From Lujinxingia vulgaris (GTDB lineage: Bacteria > Myxococcota_A > Bradymonadia > Bradymonadales > Bradymonadaceae): a stretch of 64,000 bases of DNA. Every line of letters begins with the position of its first letter. The stretch's first letter is position 1. Below are positions 1 to 9,116 of the stretch, in pieces. Both the position numbers and the translations under genes were made by a program. Location of the stretch: NCBI RefSeq assembly GCF_007997015.1, contig NZ_VOSM01000001.1:124001-188000 (forward strand), given 5' to 3'. The notes beneath the pieces are model-generated. The model saw nothing but the letters and a program-made list of their open reading frames with translations. It ran no database searches and had not been told where the DNA came from.

Positions 1-1
1 G

Positions 2-3000
2 ATCTTCGGAGCGCTGATGGTGGCGCTTCTCGCCAGCCCCACCGCTGAGGTCTGGGCGCAGGATATCAGCGCTCAGGAACGCGAGCGCGCCACCACCGAC
101 GACATCCTCGACTCGGCTTCGCGGCGCCTCGATGAGCAGGCAGCCGCTGAGTCCGAGCGCGAGGTCGAGTCCGACCTTGAGGCCGAGACCAACGTCACCC
201 TCGACCAGGTCGAGGATGAGCAGCGCACCATGTCGGTCGAAGAGATCGAGGCGCTTAAGCGTCGCCTCGAAGCTCAGAACCGTCGCATGATCACGCAGCT
301 CGACGAGATCATCGCGCGCTCTCCCTACGCGGCCCAGAAGCCCGACTGGATGTTCCAGAAGGCCGAGCTTCTCTGGGAGCTGCGCAACATGGAGTACGTG
401 CGGGCGCGTACCGAGTACAACGCCTGTCTGGACGCGGTTTATGAGGGCACCCTCGATGAGAGCGAGTGCCCCGAGCCGATGCCCGACTACAGCGAGGCGC
501 AGGCGATCTACGAAGATATCCTGCGGGAGTACCCGGACTACAACCGCCTCGACGAGGTCATCTTCCGTCTGGGGAGCGGGCTGATCGAGGCCAACCAGGG
601 TGCGCAGGCTGTGGGTTACCTGCAGCGTCTGGTGACCAACTACCCGAACTCGCGTTACCTGCCCGACGCCTACCTGGCGCTGGGTGAGTTCTTCTTCGAC
701 CAGCAGCAGGCCGGCGTGGCGAAGATGAACTACGAGAAGGTGCTCGGCTACGAGGAGTACCGCAACTACGACTACGCCCTCTACAAGCTGGCCTGGTCGC
801 ACTTCAACAACGGTGAGCACCGCGAGAGCGCCGATACCTTCAAGCGTGTTATCGCGCGAGCAGACTCGGCGGCCTGGAACTTCCTTCAGACCCAGGCCAG
901 CAATGACCTGATGCTGGCGCTGGCCGAGATCGACAACGGCTGGATTGAGGCGCGGGACTACTTCACCGAGATCCGCGACATCGAGTACACCTACGAGCAG
1001 ATCGACCGCATGGCCGGTTATCTTGAGCTCCAGGGTAAAGATGCCGACGCGCTGGCCGCCTACGAGTGGTTCCTCGAAGAGCGCCCCAACGATCCCTCGG
1101 TGCCGGACTGGATGGACGCCATCGTGCGCTCGTTGCGCCGCACCAACTTCGAGGCTTACGAAGAGCGCGTGCAGCGTTACGTGGCCTACCTCAACCCGGA
1201 GGGCACCTGGTTCCGCAACAACACCGAAGAGGAGCGGGCGATCAGCAACGCCAACCTCCTGGTGGAGGGCAACCTGGCGCGCCTGGCCAACCACTACCAC
1301 CGTCAGGCTCAGCGCGGCGGCACGCGTGAAGATTATGTGACCGCGGCTGACTACTACCAGCAGTTCATCGACCGATTCCCGGAGCATCCGGCCTCGTTCG
1401 ATATGACCTTCTTCCTGGGTGAGATTTACCTCTACAACCTGGAAGACTACGAGCGCGCCGCTCAGCAGTACCAGCTGGTGGTCGACCTTTATAAGAACGA
1501 CAACGTTCCGGAAGAGGCCAAGCCCGAGGAAGTTGAGGCGCTGGTGCGCGACGCGGCCTACGCCGTGGTCAGCTCGTACAACGAGCTTGTGAAGCAGCAT
1601 CACCCCGACTCCATTCTCGTGGAGATGGCCGCACGCGCCGGGGAGAACCCCGAGCCGACCTCGCAGCGGATGGACTCGGCGGCCAACGCCGGTGAGACCC
1701 CGCCGATCCCGCGTACCGATCTTCTGAAGTATGAAGAGGGCTTTGTGCAGGCCAGCGACCAGTTCTCGGAGATGTACCCCACCGAGGATGTGACCCCCAC
1801 GGTCGACTACGTGGCCGCCGAGGTCTACAAGAGCCGCGGGCAGTACGATAAGTGCGTGCCTCGTTATGAGAGCATCATTGAGAACGCCCCGCGTCACACC
1901 TACGCCAGCTATGCCGGTAACAGCCTTCTGGAGGCGAACTACCGTCTGCAGCGCTGGGATGAGGTGGAGAAGTGGGCCCGCCACCTGCTCGAGAACGAGA
2001 TCTTTGACGTCACCCCGCGTGATAGCCTCACTCAGGCCATCGCCTACGCCATCAACGAGAAGGCCATCGACCTTAAGGAAGAAGACAAGGTTGATGAGGC
2101 CGCCACTGAGATGTTGCGTCTGGCCGGCGAGTTCCCCGACTCGGAGTTTGCGCCGGGTGCGGTGTTCAACGCCGCGGCGATCTACGAGGGGGGCAATGAG
2201 GTCAACCGCGCTGTTGAGCTTTACCAGCGCGTGATCGACACCTACCCGGAGTCGGAGCAGGCCCCCAACGCGCTTTACGTGCTCGGGCTTATCTTCGAAT
2301 CCCGCGCCGACCTCTCGCAGGCCGCGACCTACTTCGCTCGCCTGGGCGAAGAGAACTACCGCAGCTACGAGAAGGCCGGTGACGCGGTTTACAACGCCGC
2401 GGTGCTGCGCACGGCGATGGAGCAGTGGGACGAGGCGATCTCGACCTACGAATCCTACCTGGAGTACTTCGGCGAAGAGATCGACGACGAGGAGGAGAAC
2501 ACCATCGAGCTTGAGATGGCCTTCCTCGAGAAGAACCGCGAGAACTGGGAAGCCGCCCGTACCCGCTTTGAGGAGTTCCTCAAGAAGGACACCATCAAGG
2601 GCGCCGAACGCGTTGAGGTGAACCTGGAGCTCGGTCTGCTCGCTGAGCGTATGCAGCCCCGAAACTGGGAGGAAGTTGCCGACGGGTACTTCACCGATGC
2701 GGTCAGCACCTGGAAGGAGCTCGACGAAGAGGGCCAGAACGCCAGCCGGCAGTTCGCCGCTCAGGCGCGCTTCCACCAGGGTGAGGCCATCTTCCGTAAG
2801 TTCAAGGCAGTTGAGCTCTCCTTCCCGGTGCGGACCCTGACGCGTACCGCGCAGGAAAAGGGTCAGTACCAGCTCGACGCTGAAGAGATCTTTGCGGAGG
2901 TCATCCAGATGAAGAGCCCGCGCTGGGTGGCCGCAGCCGCCTACCGCATCGGTCAGGCTTATAAGGACTTCGCCGAGGGCCTCTTCAACCTGCCGCTTCC

Positions 3001-3433
3001 CGAAGGTCTGACGCCCGACCAGGAGTTCGAGTACCAGCTCTCGGTTGAAGATCTGGCCTTCCCCCTTCAGGAACGTGCGCTCACGGCGTTTAACCGCGCC
3101 CTGGAGCTTGCGCTGGAGTACGAGGCCTACAACGAGTGGAGCCGCCTCTCCGCCCAGGAGATCAGCCAGCTCGAGCGTGGTGCCTACCCGATCACCGGGC
3201 AGGAAGGCGTGACGGTGGAACATAACCGAACCGAGTTCTTCGCGCCGGATCCGGTGACGGATTGGTCGGTGGTGGCTGAGCGTGGTGCGGCGCGCTTTGA
3301 GCGTCGTCCCAAGCCGGAGCCCGCCCCCGCGCTCGACGAGAACGGTCAGCCCATGGAGGCTGCGCCCGAAGGTGCGACGCCGGCCGAGGGTGAGGGTACG
3401 CCGTCGGCTGAGAGTGAAACCCCGGCCTCCTGA
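2..3433 (+). CDS. gltD: GltD/AgmU-like TPR protein, 5' end cut by window
   Basis: A very long TPR protein of about 1,143 visible residues. The frame is open to the window edge and begins inside a hydrophobic signal-peptide core ending near VWAQ, so the true start lies upstream and the in-frame ATG at 17 is probably not the start. The body carries many BamD/YbgF-style TPR pairs, for example YQRVIDTYPESEQAPNALY, and it ends in a Pro/Glu/Ala-rich tail. Size, export signal, TPR content and position directly before a TPR lipoprotein match Myxococcus GltD (AgmU), a periplasmic part of the gliding/focal-adhesion machine. It is 55 bases upstream of gltE and probably co-transcribed. A generic TPR scaffold is the alternative. 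Confidence 0.75.
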   Translation: MFGALMVALLASPTAEVWAQDISAQERERATTDDILDSASRRLDEQAAAESEREVESDLEAETNVTLDQVEDEQRTMSVEEIEALKRRLEAQNRRMITQLDEIIARSPYAAQKPDWMFQKAELLWELRNMEYVRARTEYNACLDAVYEGTLDESECPEPMPDYSEAQAIYEDILREYPDYNRLDEVIFRLGSGLIEANQGAQAVGYLQRLVTNYPNSRYLPDAYLALGEFFFDQQQAGVAKMNYEKVLGYEEYRNYDYALYKLAWSHFNNGEHRESADTFKRVIARADSAAWNFLQTQASNDLMLALAEIDNGWIEARDYFTEIRDIEYTYEQIDRMAGYLELQGKDADALAAYEWFLEERPNDPSVPDWMDAIVRSLRRTNFEAYEERVQRYVAYLNPEGTWFRNNTEEERAISNANLLVEGNLARLANHYHRQAQRGGTREDYVTAADYYQQFIDRFPEHPASFDMTFFLGEIYLYNLEDYERAAQQYQLVVDLYKNDNVPEEAKPEEVEALVRDAAYAVVSSYNELVKQHHPDSILVEMAARAGENPEPTSQRMDSAANAGETPPIPRTDLLKYEEGFVQASDQFSEMYPTEDVTPTVDYVAAEVYKSRGQYDKCVPRYESIIENAPRHTYASYAGNSLLEANYRLQRWDEVEKWARHLLENEIFDVTPRDSLTQAIAYAINEKAIDLKEEDKVDEAATEMLRLAGEFPDSEFAPGAVFNAAAIYEGGNEVNRAVELYQRVIDTYPESEQAPNALYVLGLIFESRADLSQAATYFARLGEENYRSYEKAGDAVYNAAVLRTAMEQWDEAISTYESYLEYFGEEIDDEEENTIELEMAFLEKNRENWEAARTRFEEFLKKDTIKGAERVEVNLELGLLAERMQPRNWEEVADGYFTDAVSTWKELDEEGQNASRQFAAQARFHQGEAIFRKFKAVELSFPVRTLTRTAQEKGQYQLDAEEIFAEVIQMKSPRWVAAAAYRIGQAYKDFAEGLFNLPLPEGLTPDQEFEYQLSVEDLAFPLQERALTAFNRALELALEYEAYNEWSRLSAQEISQLERGAYPITGQEGVTVEHNRTEFFAPDPVTDWSVVAERGAARFERRPKPEPAPALDENGQPMEAAPEGATPAEGEGTPSAESETPAS

Positions 3434-3488
3434 GTTAGGACGATCATCGACGACACACACGCTTTATGCGTGGTGCGAGGATAGCATT

Positions 3489-4751
3489 ATGAAGAACACA
3501 CTCACGAACCTGACTCGCCGCCCCCTGATGGGGGTAATGGCTGGTGCGCTCGCGGTGACGCTGAGCGCGGGTTGCTCCAGCGCCCCGAAGACCGTCGATG
3601 AGGCGCCGGTGGTAGTCCCGGAGAAGTCGGAGCAGGAGAAGATCTCCGAATCGACCGGGATCCCGCTCGAAGCGCTTGAGGCGTTTGAAGAGGCGATGGT
3701 GGCCATTGAAGCCGGTGCCACTGAGCGTCAGACGGCCATTGAGGCTCTGGAGCGCGCCATCGAGATTGAGCCCACCTTTGCGGAGGCCCATTATAACCTG
3801 GGGCTTCTCTACGGTGAGATCGATCGCAACGATGATGCGGTCGAGCGCATTCAGACCGCGCGTGAGCTCGATCCGGATGTCTTCGATTACACCGTGGCGC
3901 TGGCCAAAGCTTACGCCGAGAACGAGCAGTACGACGACGCGCAGACCCTCTTCTCGGAGGTTGTGGCGCGTGATCCGAACAACCTGGTCGCCAAGAATAA
4001 CATGGCCGTCATCGCGCTTCGTCGCGGTGAAGAAGACCAGGCGTTGCGCTATGTTGAAGAGATTCTGCGCGAAGACAACGTCAACGTCGGGGCGCTCAAC
4101 ACCCTGGGGTTGGTCTACATGGAGCGCGAGAACTACTCGCTGGCGAAGTACTCGCTGCGTAAGGCGCTCAAGCAAGATGAAGATAACGTCGACGTGCTCA
4201 ACAACCTGGGGCTTGTTTACATCCAGGAAGATAACGTGCCGCTGGCGGTCGACTCCTTCTCCAAGGCGATTGAGGCCGATGAGGACTACCTGGAGAGCCG
4301 CCTGAACCTGGCGTCGATCCTGCTTGAGTACCTCGATTACGAGCGTGCTGACGCCCACTTCACCCATGCTGTGCGCATCGCGCCGCATCACTGCGTGGCG
4401 AACCTGGGTAAGGGCGCCTCGGCCTTCGCGGTCGGTGAGCATGAAGAGGCCGATGAGCGCTACCGCTACTACATCGACGAGTGCGACAGCGATCATCTCT
4501 CCAGCCTGGAGCGCCTGGCGCAGCTCAACGAGACGCACCTGCAGCGCCCGGAAGAGGCGATCGCCTACTACGAGCGCCTGGTGGAGCTTGAAGACGACGT
4601 CAACAAGGTGGCCAACTATGAGGCCTCGATTAACTTCATGCGCTCGCAGCTTGAGCAGCAGGAGCAGCAGCCCGAGCCCGAAGCGGCGCCGGAGGTTGAA
4701 GAGGCTCCCGAAGCTGAAGAAAGCGCTGAGGGCGGCGAAGCTGCGGAGTGA
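3489..4751 (+). CDS. gltE: GltE/AglT-like TPR lipoprotein
   Basis: Predicted 420-residue outer-membrane lipoprotein. The ATG at 3489 gives a positive N-terminus, a hydrophobic stretch and a lipobox LSAGC at about residue 30; a GCGAGG ribosome site lies about 9 bases upstream, so this start is preferred over the longer open frame. About seven consecutive TPRs follow (for example NNLGLVYIQEDNVPLAVDSF), then a Gln/Glu/Pro-rich acidic tail. TPR lipoproteins of this kind following a giant TPR protein match GltE (AglT) after GltD in Myxococcus, where they act together in the periplasm and outer membrane for gliding. A less specific TadD-like role cannot be excluded. Confidence 0.72.
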   Translation: MKNTLTNLTRRPLMGVMAGALAVTLSAGCSSAPKTVDEAPVVVPEKSEQEKISESTGIPLEALEAFEEAMVAIEAGATERQTAIEALERAIEIEPTFAEAHYNLGLLYGEIDRNDDAVERIQTARELDPDVFDYTVALAKAYAENEQYDDAQTLFSEVVARDPNNLVAKNNMAVIALRRGEEDQALRYVEEILREDNVNVGALNTLGLVYMERENYSLAKYSLRKALKQDEDNVDVLNNLGLVYIQEDNVPLAVDSFSKAIEADEDYLESRLNLASILLEYLDYERADAHFTHAVRIAPHHCVANLGKGASAFAVGEHEEADERYRYYIDECDSDHLSSLERLAQLNETHLQRPEEAIAYYERLVELEDDVNKVANYEASINFMRSQLEQQEQQPEPEAAPEVEEAPEAEESAEGGEAAE

Positions 4752-4850
4752 TCGCGGGAGCCCCCGGGCGTCTTTGACGTCAGGGTGTTCGGGCGTTACA
4801 CTTGGAGAGCATGACGCGCGATCAGGCGCGAAGAATTGAGGAGAAAGACG

Positions 4851-5114
4851 ATGAAGAAAGCAATCTTTTGTCTGGTGCTTGCGGCGACGACGGTATTCGG
4901 TGCTCAGGCCTTCGCGCAGGACGCCGAAGAGGGCGAGACCCGCTCGCGCTTCTACGACTTCGAAAATATGCTCGTCGAAGGTGAGTTTCGCTCGCCGGAC
5001 CTCATGAATATGGAAGGTCGCGGTCAGGCGCAGTTCCAGCGTCTGCTGGATCTGAAGACGAGCTTCCTGCCCAAGATTCAGGAGAGCACCGAAGAGGCCG
5101 CGCTGCAGCAGTGA
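4851..5114 (+). CDS. Small secreted protein, possibly GltF-like
   Basis: An 87-residue protein. The ATG at 4851 is chosen because GAGGAG lies 7-12 bases upstream and it begins a clean signal peptide (MKKAIFCLVLAATTVFG, then AQAFA and Gln). The mature part is about 65 residues with an aromatic/acidic stretch (FYDFENMLVEGEFRSPDLMN) and a helical C-terminus. No domain is recognised. Its place after gltD and gltE is where Myxococcus has gltF, so a role in the same envelope complex is inferred from position only. A strong hairpin terminator follows. Confidence 0.6.
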   Translation: MKKAIFCLVLAATTVFGAQAFAQDAEEGETRSRFYDFENMLVEGEFRSPDLMNMEGRGQAQFQRLLDLKTSFLPKIQESTEEAALQQ

Positions 5115-5138
5115 GCGTCTCTTGAGTGAGTTTCCAGG

Positions 5139-5176
5139 CAAACGCCCCGCCATCGTTCAGGATGGCGGGGCGTTTG
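5139..5176 (+). terminator. Hairpin terminator after the gltDE operon
   Basis: A perfect 16-bp inverted repeat (CAAACGCCCCGCCATC and its complement) with a 6-base loop lies 24 bases after the stop of the small secreted protein. There is only a short T-rich end (CGTTTG), but stem strength and position fit a terminator that closes the gltD-gltE transcript. Confidence 0.75.
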
Positions 5177-5325
5177 CGTTGGAGGCGGGCTCGCGGGGTG
5201 TGATGAGCGGGGAGAGGGCGCCCTAACGTAAAAGGTTGTGTCGGTGGGCGGGGGATCGGGCCATCGGGGCGCTATCAGCGGGGCTCTGGAGAGGATCACA
5301 GCGGTGGGGTGGGGGTGACAACTGA

Positions 5326-5355
5326 TTGACGCTTCATTAAACGCTTTGCTACGTT
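5326..5355 (+). promoter_or_regulatory. Putative sigma-70 promoter of gltJ with long leader
   Basis: TTGACG at 5326-5331 and TACGTT at 5350-5355 are 18 bases apart and match a housekeeping promoter. It lies in a 437-base gap (5177-5613) that holds no convincing gene. Transcription from here would give a leader of about 250 bases before gltJ, unusually long, with several short GC-rich inverted repeats but no riboswitch I recognise. Confidence 0.45.
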
Positions 5356-5613
5356 GGACGCCGCTGACCGGCACGCTTCCTCATTGATGTACGCCCGGGA
5401 GAGAGCACCCTCACTCTGGGAGGGCAACGTCTCTTCTCGGGGCTCGCCAGACGAGCAGGGACGAGGCGTTGGACGCCGGTTGGAAAGAATGCGCAGCGAG
5501 AGGTTGCGAAAGAGAGGTGACGGTCGAGGGTGATCGTCACAGAGCAGGTCGAATCCACGCCGGCCGCCCGAAGAGGCGGCGCTTTAGAGGCAACGCGAAG
5601 GAGCGGTTCCCCG

Positions 5614-7362
5614 ATGAAGATCGTTTGCGACAACTGCGGCGCGAAATATTCCATCGCGGACGACAAGGTCCAGGGCAAGGTCTTTAAGATCCGGTGTAAA
5701 AAGTGCAGCGAGGTCATCGTGGTCAAAGGGACCGCAGAAGGCAGTGAAGAAGGGGGCGGGGAGTTCGGCTCGGCCTACGGCAACACCGGCGGCGCGTCGG
5801 AGTGGTACGTGGTGATCGATGGCGATCGCGTCGGCCCGATCACGCCGGAAGAGGTGGAGGCGTACTTCACCGCCGGTCAGGTGCACCCGGATACCTTCGC
5901 CTGGCGCGACGGGCTGGATGACTGGGTGATGGTGAGCACGCTCAGCGAGTTTGCGCATCTGATGCAGGATGCCGCCGGCCCCAATGACGCGACGATGATC
6001 GCCTCGGCGCATAATCCTCAGCCGGACGCCGACCTCGACGAGACCGCGGCGATGAGCTCCGGGGGCTTTGATAGCCTGGAGGGCTACAGCGATAACAGCG
6101 CCTCGGTGGAGAGCGGAAGCTATGATCAGCAGCCCTCGATCGAGAGCTACGCCGACAGCGGTTACGGCGGCGGTGGCTACGATGATGGCTATGATGCCGG
6201 TGGGTATGACGACGGCTTTGGCGGGGCGGAAGGCGGCATGTTTGCCGCGTTTGATTCGACGCCTCCCGAAGATGATTACGTCGGTGGTTACGGGGCCGAT
6301 GAGCCCGAGCCGGCCGCGACGCCGTCGGGTAGCGATATGGTGGGGGCGCGCAACGAGAACAGCGTGCTCTTCAGCCTGAGCAGCGTCGACCAGGTCAAGG
6401 CGGTGAGCAAGCCGGCCGAGGGCGCCGCGCAGGGCAACGATAAGTCGGGTCTGATCGATATTCAGGCGCTTGCCAGCACGCATGCGTCGATGAAGGGCGA
6501 TTCCAGCTCGGACGATGATTTTGCCCCGGGCACCATGAGCATGCCGGCGCTGATGCCGATGGGCAGCCACCGCAAGCAGAACAAGGGGTTGATGATCGGC
6601 GTTATCGCCGGTGTGGCGATCCTGGTGCTGGCGCTTGTTGCGGTCGTGGTGGTGGTGCTCGGCAAGGATAATGGCGAGCAGCCGGCGCAGCCGGCTGTGG
6701 CCGCCGCGCCTGCGGCTGCCCCGGCAGCTGCGGAGGCGGCGCCGACTGCCGAAGAGCAGAAAGAAGCCGAGGAGGCCAAAGCGGCCGCCGAGGCTGCGAT
6801 GGCCGCCGCCAACGACGAAGGCTCGGAGGAGGCTGAAGAAGAGGCCGCCGCCGAGGAAGAAGAAGAGAAAGAAGAGGCTCGCGCCGAGGCGCCGGCCAAA
6901 AAGCGGGAGAGCTCGCGTACGCGCACCCGTCGCAGTGAGCCTGAGCCCGAGCCGACGCGGACTGCGTCGCGCAACACCGGATCTTCGGGCAGCGGCGTGG
7001 ACTCGATCATCGGTCAGCTGGATCGCTCCGGAAGCTCGTCGAGTGGCTCGGGTGGGAGCGCGCCGGCGCCGGCGAAAAATGTGCCGGATAGCCTGTCGCG
7101 CTCTCAGGTGGCGGGCACGATTCGCAAGTACAACTCGCAGATCGCGGGTTGTGCGCGGGACTCGAACTCCGGTGGTCTCAGCGGGACGGCGCGGGTGCGC
7201 TTTGCGGTGCAGCCGGCCGGTAACGTGACCGGTGCCAGCGTACAGGGCGGGCCGATGGCCGGCACTGACCTTGGCGGGTGTATTGAGCGTGTCGTGAACT
7301 CGATGCGTTTCCCCGAGTCGAAGAGCGAGCTTCCGATCACCTACCCCTTCGTGATTCGCTGA
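5614..7362 (+). CDS. gltJ: GltJ/AgmX-like zinc-ribbon, GYF and TonB-like membrane protein
   Basis: A 582-residue protein. The ATG at 5614 is chosen because the MJ0042-type zinc ribbon starts at once (C5, C8, C28, C31) and AAGGAG lies about 11 bases upstream. A GYF_2-type domain follows at about residues 60-115 (WYVVIDGDRVGPITPEEVEA), then a Gly/Tyr/Asp-rich linker, one transmembrane helix at about 323-350, an Ala/Glu-rich periplasmic spacer, and a C-terminal AgmX/PglI (TonB-like) domain at about 488-582. This order is diagnostic of GltJ (AgmX), the inner-membrane protein linking cytoplasmic polarity/motor regulators to the periplasmic Glt complex. It stands alone, with its own promoter and terminator, and gltG, gltH and gltI are not beside it. 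Confidence 0.88.
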   Translation: MKIVCDNCGAKYSIADDKVQGKVFKIRCKKCSEVIVVKGTAEGSEEGGGEFGSAYGNTGGASEWYVVIDGDRVGPITPEEVEAYFTAGQVHPDTFAWRDGLDDWVMVSTLSEFAHLMQDAAGPNDATMIASAHNPQPDADLDETAAMSSGGFDSLEGYSDNSASVESGSYDQQPSIESYADSGYGGGGYDDGYDAGGYDDGFGGAEGGMFAAFDSTPPEDDYVGGYGADEPEPAATPSGSDMVGARNENSVLFSLSSVDQVKAVSKPAEGAAQGNDKSGLIDIQALASTHASMKGDSSSDDDFAPGTMSMPALMPMGSHRKQNKGLMIGVIAGVAILVLALVAVVVVVLGKDNGEQPAQPAVAAAPAAAPAAAEAAPTAEEQKEAEEAKAAAEAAMAAANDEGSEEAEEEAAAEEEEEKEEARAEAPAKKRESSRTRTRRSEPEPEPTRTASRNTGSSGSGVDSIIGQLDRSGSSSSGSGGSAPAPAKNVPDSLSRSQVAGTIRKYNSQIAGCARDSNSGGLSGTARVRFAVQPAGNVTGASVQGGPMAGTDLGGCIERVVNSMRFPESKSELPITYPFVIR

Positions 7363-7392
7363 GGGGAGATGTTCGGCTGCTAAGGCATCATT

Positions 7393-7426
7393 AAAAAGCC
7401 CGCGAGCGAGCGCTCGCGGGCTTTTT
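7393..7426 (+). terminator. Bidirectional terminator between gltJ and rqcH
   Basis: A 16-bp inverted repeat (AAAAAGCCCGCGAGCG and its complement) with a T-run on the plus side and an A-run on the other. It lies between the convergent gltJ and rqcH genes and can serve both strands. Confidence 0.85.
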
Positions 7427-7466
7427 TGTGTGTCGGTCAGGGGCCGGCTGAAGGTTGTGCGCAGCG

Positions 7467-8987
7467 TCAGTCGGCGTCTTCGTCGACTTCGCTGGCGAGC
7501 AGGCGCTTAAGGCGTTCTTCGTCGATGGTGACGGCGATGGTGGAGCCGGCGGCGATGGTGACCAGGCCGGGTGCGGCGCCGCGAGGTTTTCGCACGTGGC
7601 GCGCGTCGGTGTAGGTGACGTCGATCAGCGAGTCTTCGCGACCTCGGGAGAAGTAGGCGGCGAGGGTGGCGGCGTCGAGGAGGGTCTCGCTATCGGTGTC
7701 TTCGCCGCGATCGCGGCGGACCACAACGTGGGCGCCGGCCCAGTCGCGGGCGTGCAGCCAGAGATCGCGTCCGCGGGCGATGCGGGTGGTGAGCGCGTCG
7801 TTGTGGCGCGCGCCGCGGCCGACCAGGATGACGTCGTCGCGGCGGGAGCGAAACTCGCGGTAGGGGGGCCTGGGCGCCAGCGCTTTGCGCGCGGCGCGCT
7901 GGCGGTGGGTGGTCTTGAGGAGGCCCTGGTTGCGAAGCTCTTGCTTGAAGCCTATCAGGGTATCGAAGTCGGCGCCGGCGAGCTCCTGGAGGCGCTGGCG
8001 AGCCTCCGTGAGGGCTTCGAGGGTATCGGCCGACTCCAGGTAGCGGGTTTCCACGTCGTCGCGGGCTTCTTTGTAGCGGCGGTACTGGTGGAAGTAGCGG
8101 TCGATGTTCCACTGAAGATCATGGGCGGGGTCGAGCGTGATGGTGATCTCGGGCATGCCCTCGACGTAGTAGTCGGGCACACGAACCTCCGACGCCCCGC
8201 GCTCCACCCGGCCATACGCGCTCTGCAGGAGCTCGCCGAACTTCTTGAAGTCGGCGGCCTCGTCGATGCGTTGGAGGTCTTCTTCGATGTGTTTGACGCG
8301 GCGGCGCAGGCTTTTGGCGCGGGAGCGAAGGTCGCGGGAGAGGGTGGAGAAGAGGCTCTCGCGGGCTTCCTGCGCGAGGGTGGCGCGGGTGTGGCGGTCG
8401 ATGTAGGCGGAGCGGCTGCCGTCGGCCGGGAGGTTTTGGAGCTCGGGGGTGGGCGGGGGGCCGAGCTCGGGGGGGGGGGGGGGGGGGAGGTAGGGCGTGG
8501 AGGGGCGTAGCTGGCGATCGCCTAAGGTGCGGGCGTGGGCGAGGCCCAGGACCTGGTCGTCTTCGACGAGCACGATGTTGGGGTGATGGCCGACCAGCTC
8601 GGCGATGAGGCGCAGGGCGCGGCGAGGGGCTTTGTCGTCTTCGGGCTGGGGCTCCCAGTCGGGGTCGACCGCGGAGAGCTGGAAGGTGAGGACGCGGTCG
8701 GCCGGGTCGAGGTCGATGGCCTCGATCCAGGCGCCGTGGAGCCATTTGCGAAGCTGCATCACAAAGGCGTCGGGGCGGCCCTCGACCCGGGGGCGTTCTT
8801 CGACGAGGTGCGCGCGGGCGTCGCCGGGGGCGGCGCTCAAGAAGATGTGGTGGGTATGGCCGGGGACGCGCACCTGAAGGGTGAGGCGTCGCGCGCCGGC
8901 GGGAAAGACTTTCTGAATAACGCCGGGGATGGCCCGTGTGGCGAGCTCTTCGACGAGCAGGGAGAGGTCGGCGTGGGAGAGGGTCAT
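7467..8987 (-). CDS. rqcH: RqcH/NFACT-family ribosome quality control protein
   Basis: A 506-residue NFACT protein. Residues 1-200 are the NFACT-N region (early LVEELATRAIPGVIQKVF), followed by helical coiled-coil segments at about 205-390 and the NFACT-R domain near the C-terminus (YREFRSRRDDVILVGRGARH, then LWLHARD). RqcH binds stalled large ribosomal subunits with peptidyl-tRNA and directs alanine tailing for degradation; the family was once called fibronectin-binding. The ATG matches the family N-terminus, though no clear Shine-Dalgarno is visible. Unusual: a 19-base G/C homopolymer lies inside the gene and encodes PPPPPP at about residues 168-173, in the loop after NFACT-N. A length change there would shift the frame. 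Confidence 0.85.
   Translation of the reverse strand: MTLSHADLSLLVEELATRAIPGVIQKVFPAGARRLTLQVRVPGHTHHIFLSAAPGDARAHLVEERPRVEGRPDAFVMQLRKWLHGAWIEAIDLDPADRVLTFQLSAVDPDWEPQPEDDKAPRRALRLIAELVGHHPNIVLVEDDQVLGLAHARTLGDRQLRPSTPYLPPPPPPELGPPPTPELQNLPADGSRSAYIDRHTRATLAQEARESLFSTLSRDLRSRAKSLRRRVKHIEEDLQRIDEAADFKKFGELLQSAYGRVERGASEVRVPDYYVEGMPEITITLDPAHDLQWNIDRYFHQYRRYKEARDDVETRYLESADTLEALTEARQRLQELAGADFDTLIGFKQELRNQGLLKTTHRQRAARKALAPRPPYREFRSRRDDVILVGRGARHNDALTTRIARGRDLWLHARDWAGAHVVVRRDRGEDTDSETLLDAATLAAYFSRGREDSLIDVTYTDARHVRKPRGAAPGLVTIAAGSTIAVTIDEERLKRLLASEVDEDAD
8469..8487. repeat. 19-base G homopolymer inside rqcH
   Basis: An uninterrupted run of 19 G on the plus strand (19 C in the coding sense), in frame as a six-proline run. 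Such tracts are slippage hot-spots and also hard to sequence, so the exact length is uncertain. The frame as given is open. Confidence 0.9.
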
Positions 8988-9116
8988 GAGGGCACGTGGG
9001 GTGGGGAGAGGAAAATTTGGGGGTGTGCTGCGCTCGTGTTAGCGTCGGCAGGTCTGAGAGGGCGCCGATGGGGCGCCATGAAGCAGGTGTGAGACCAGAC
9101 CTTGAGGGTAGCAGGT

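Noticed and set aside
3444..5153. 569-residue open frame on the minus strand
   Set aside because: It is antisense to gltE and the small secreted protein and runs across a terminator; Leu/Arg-rich with no domains.
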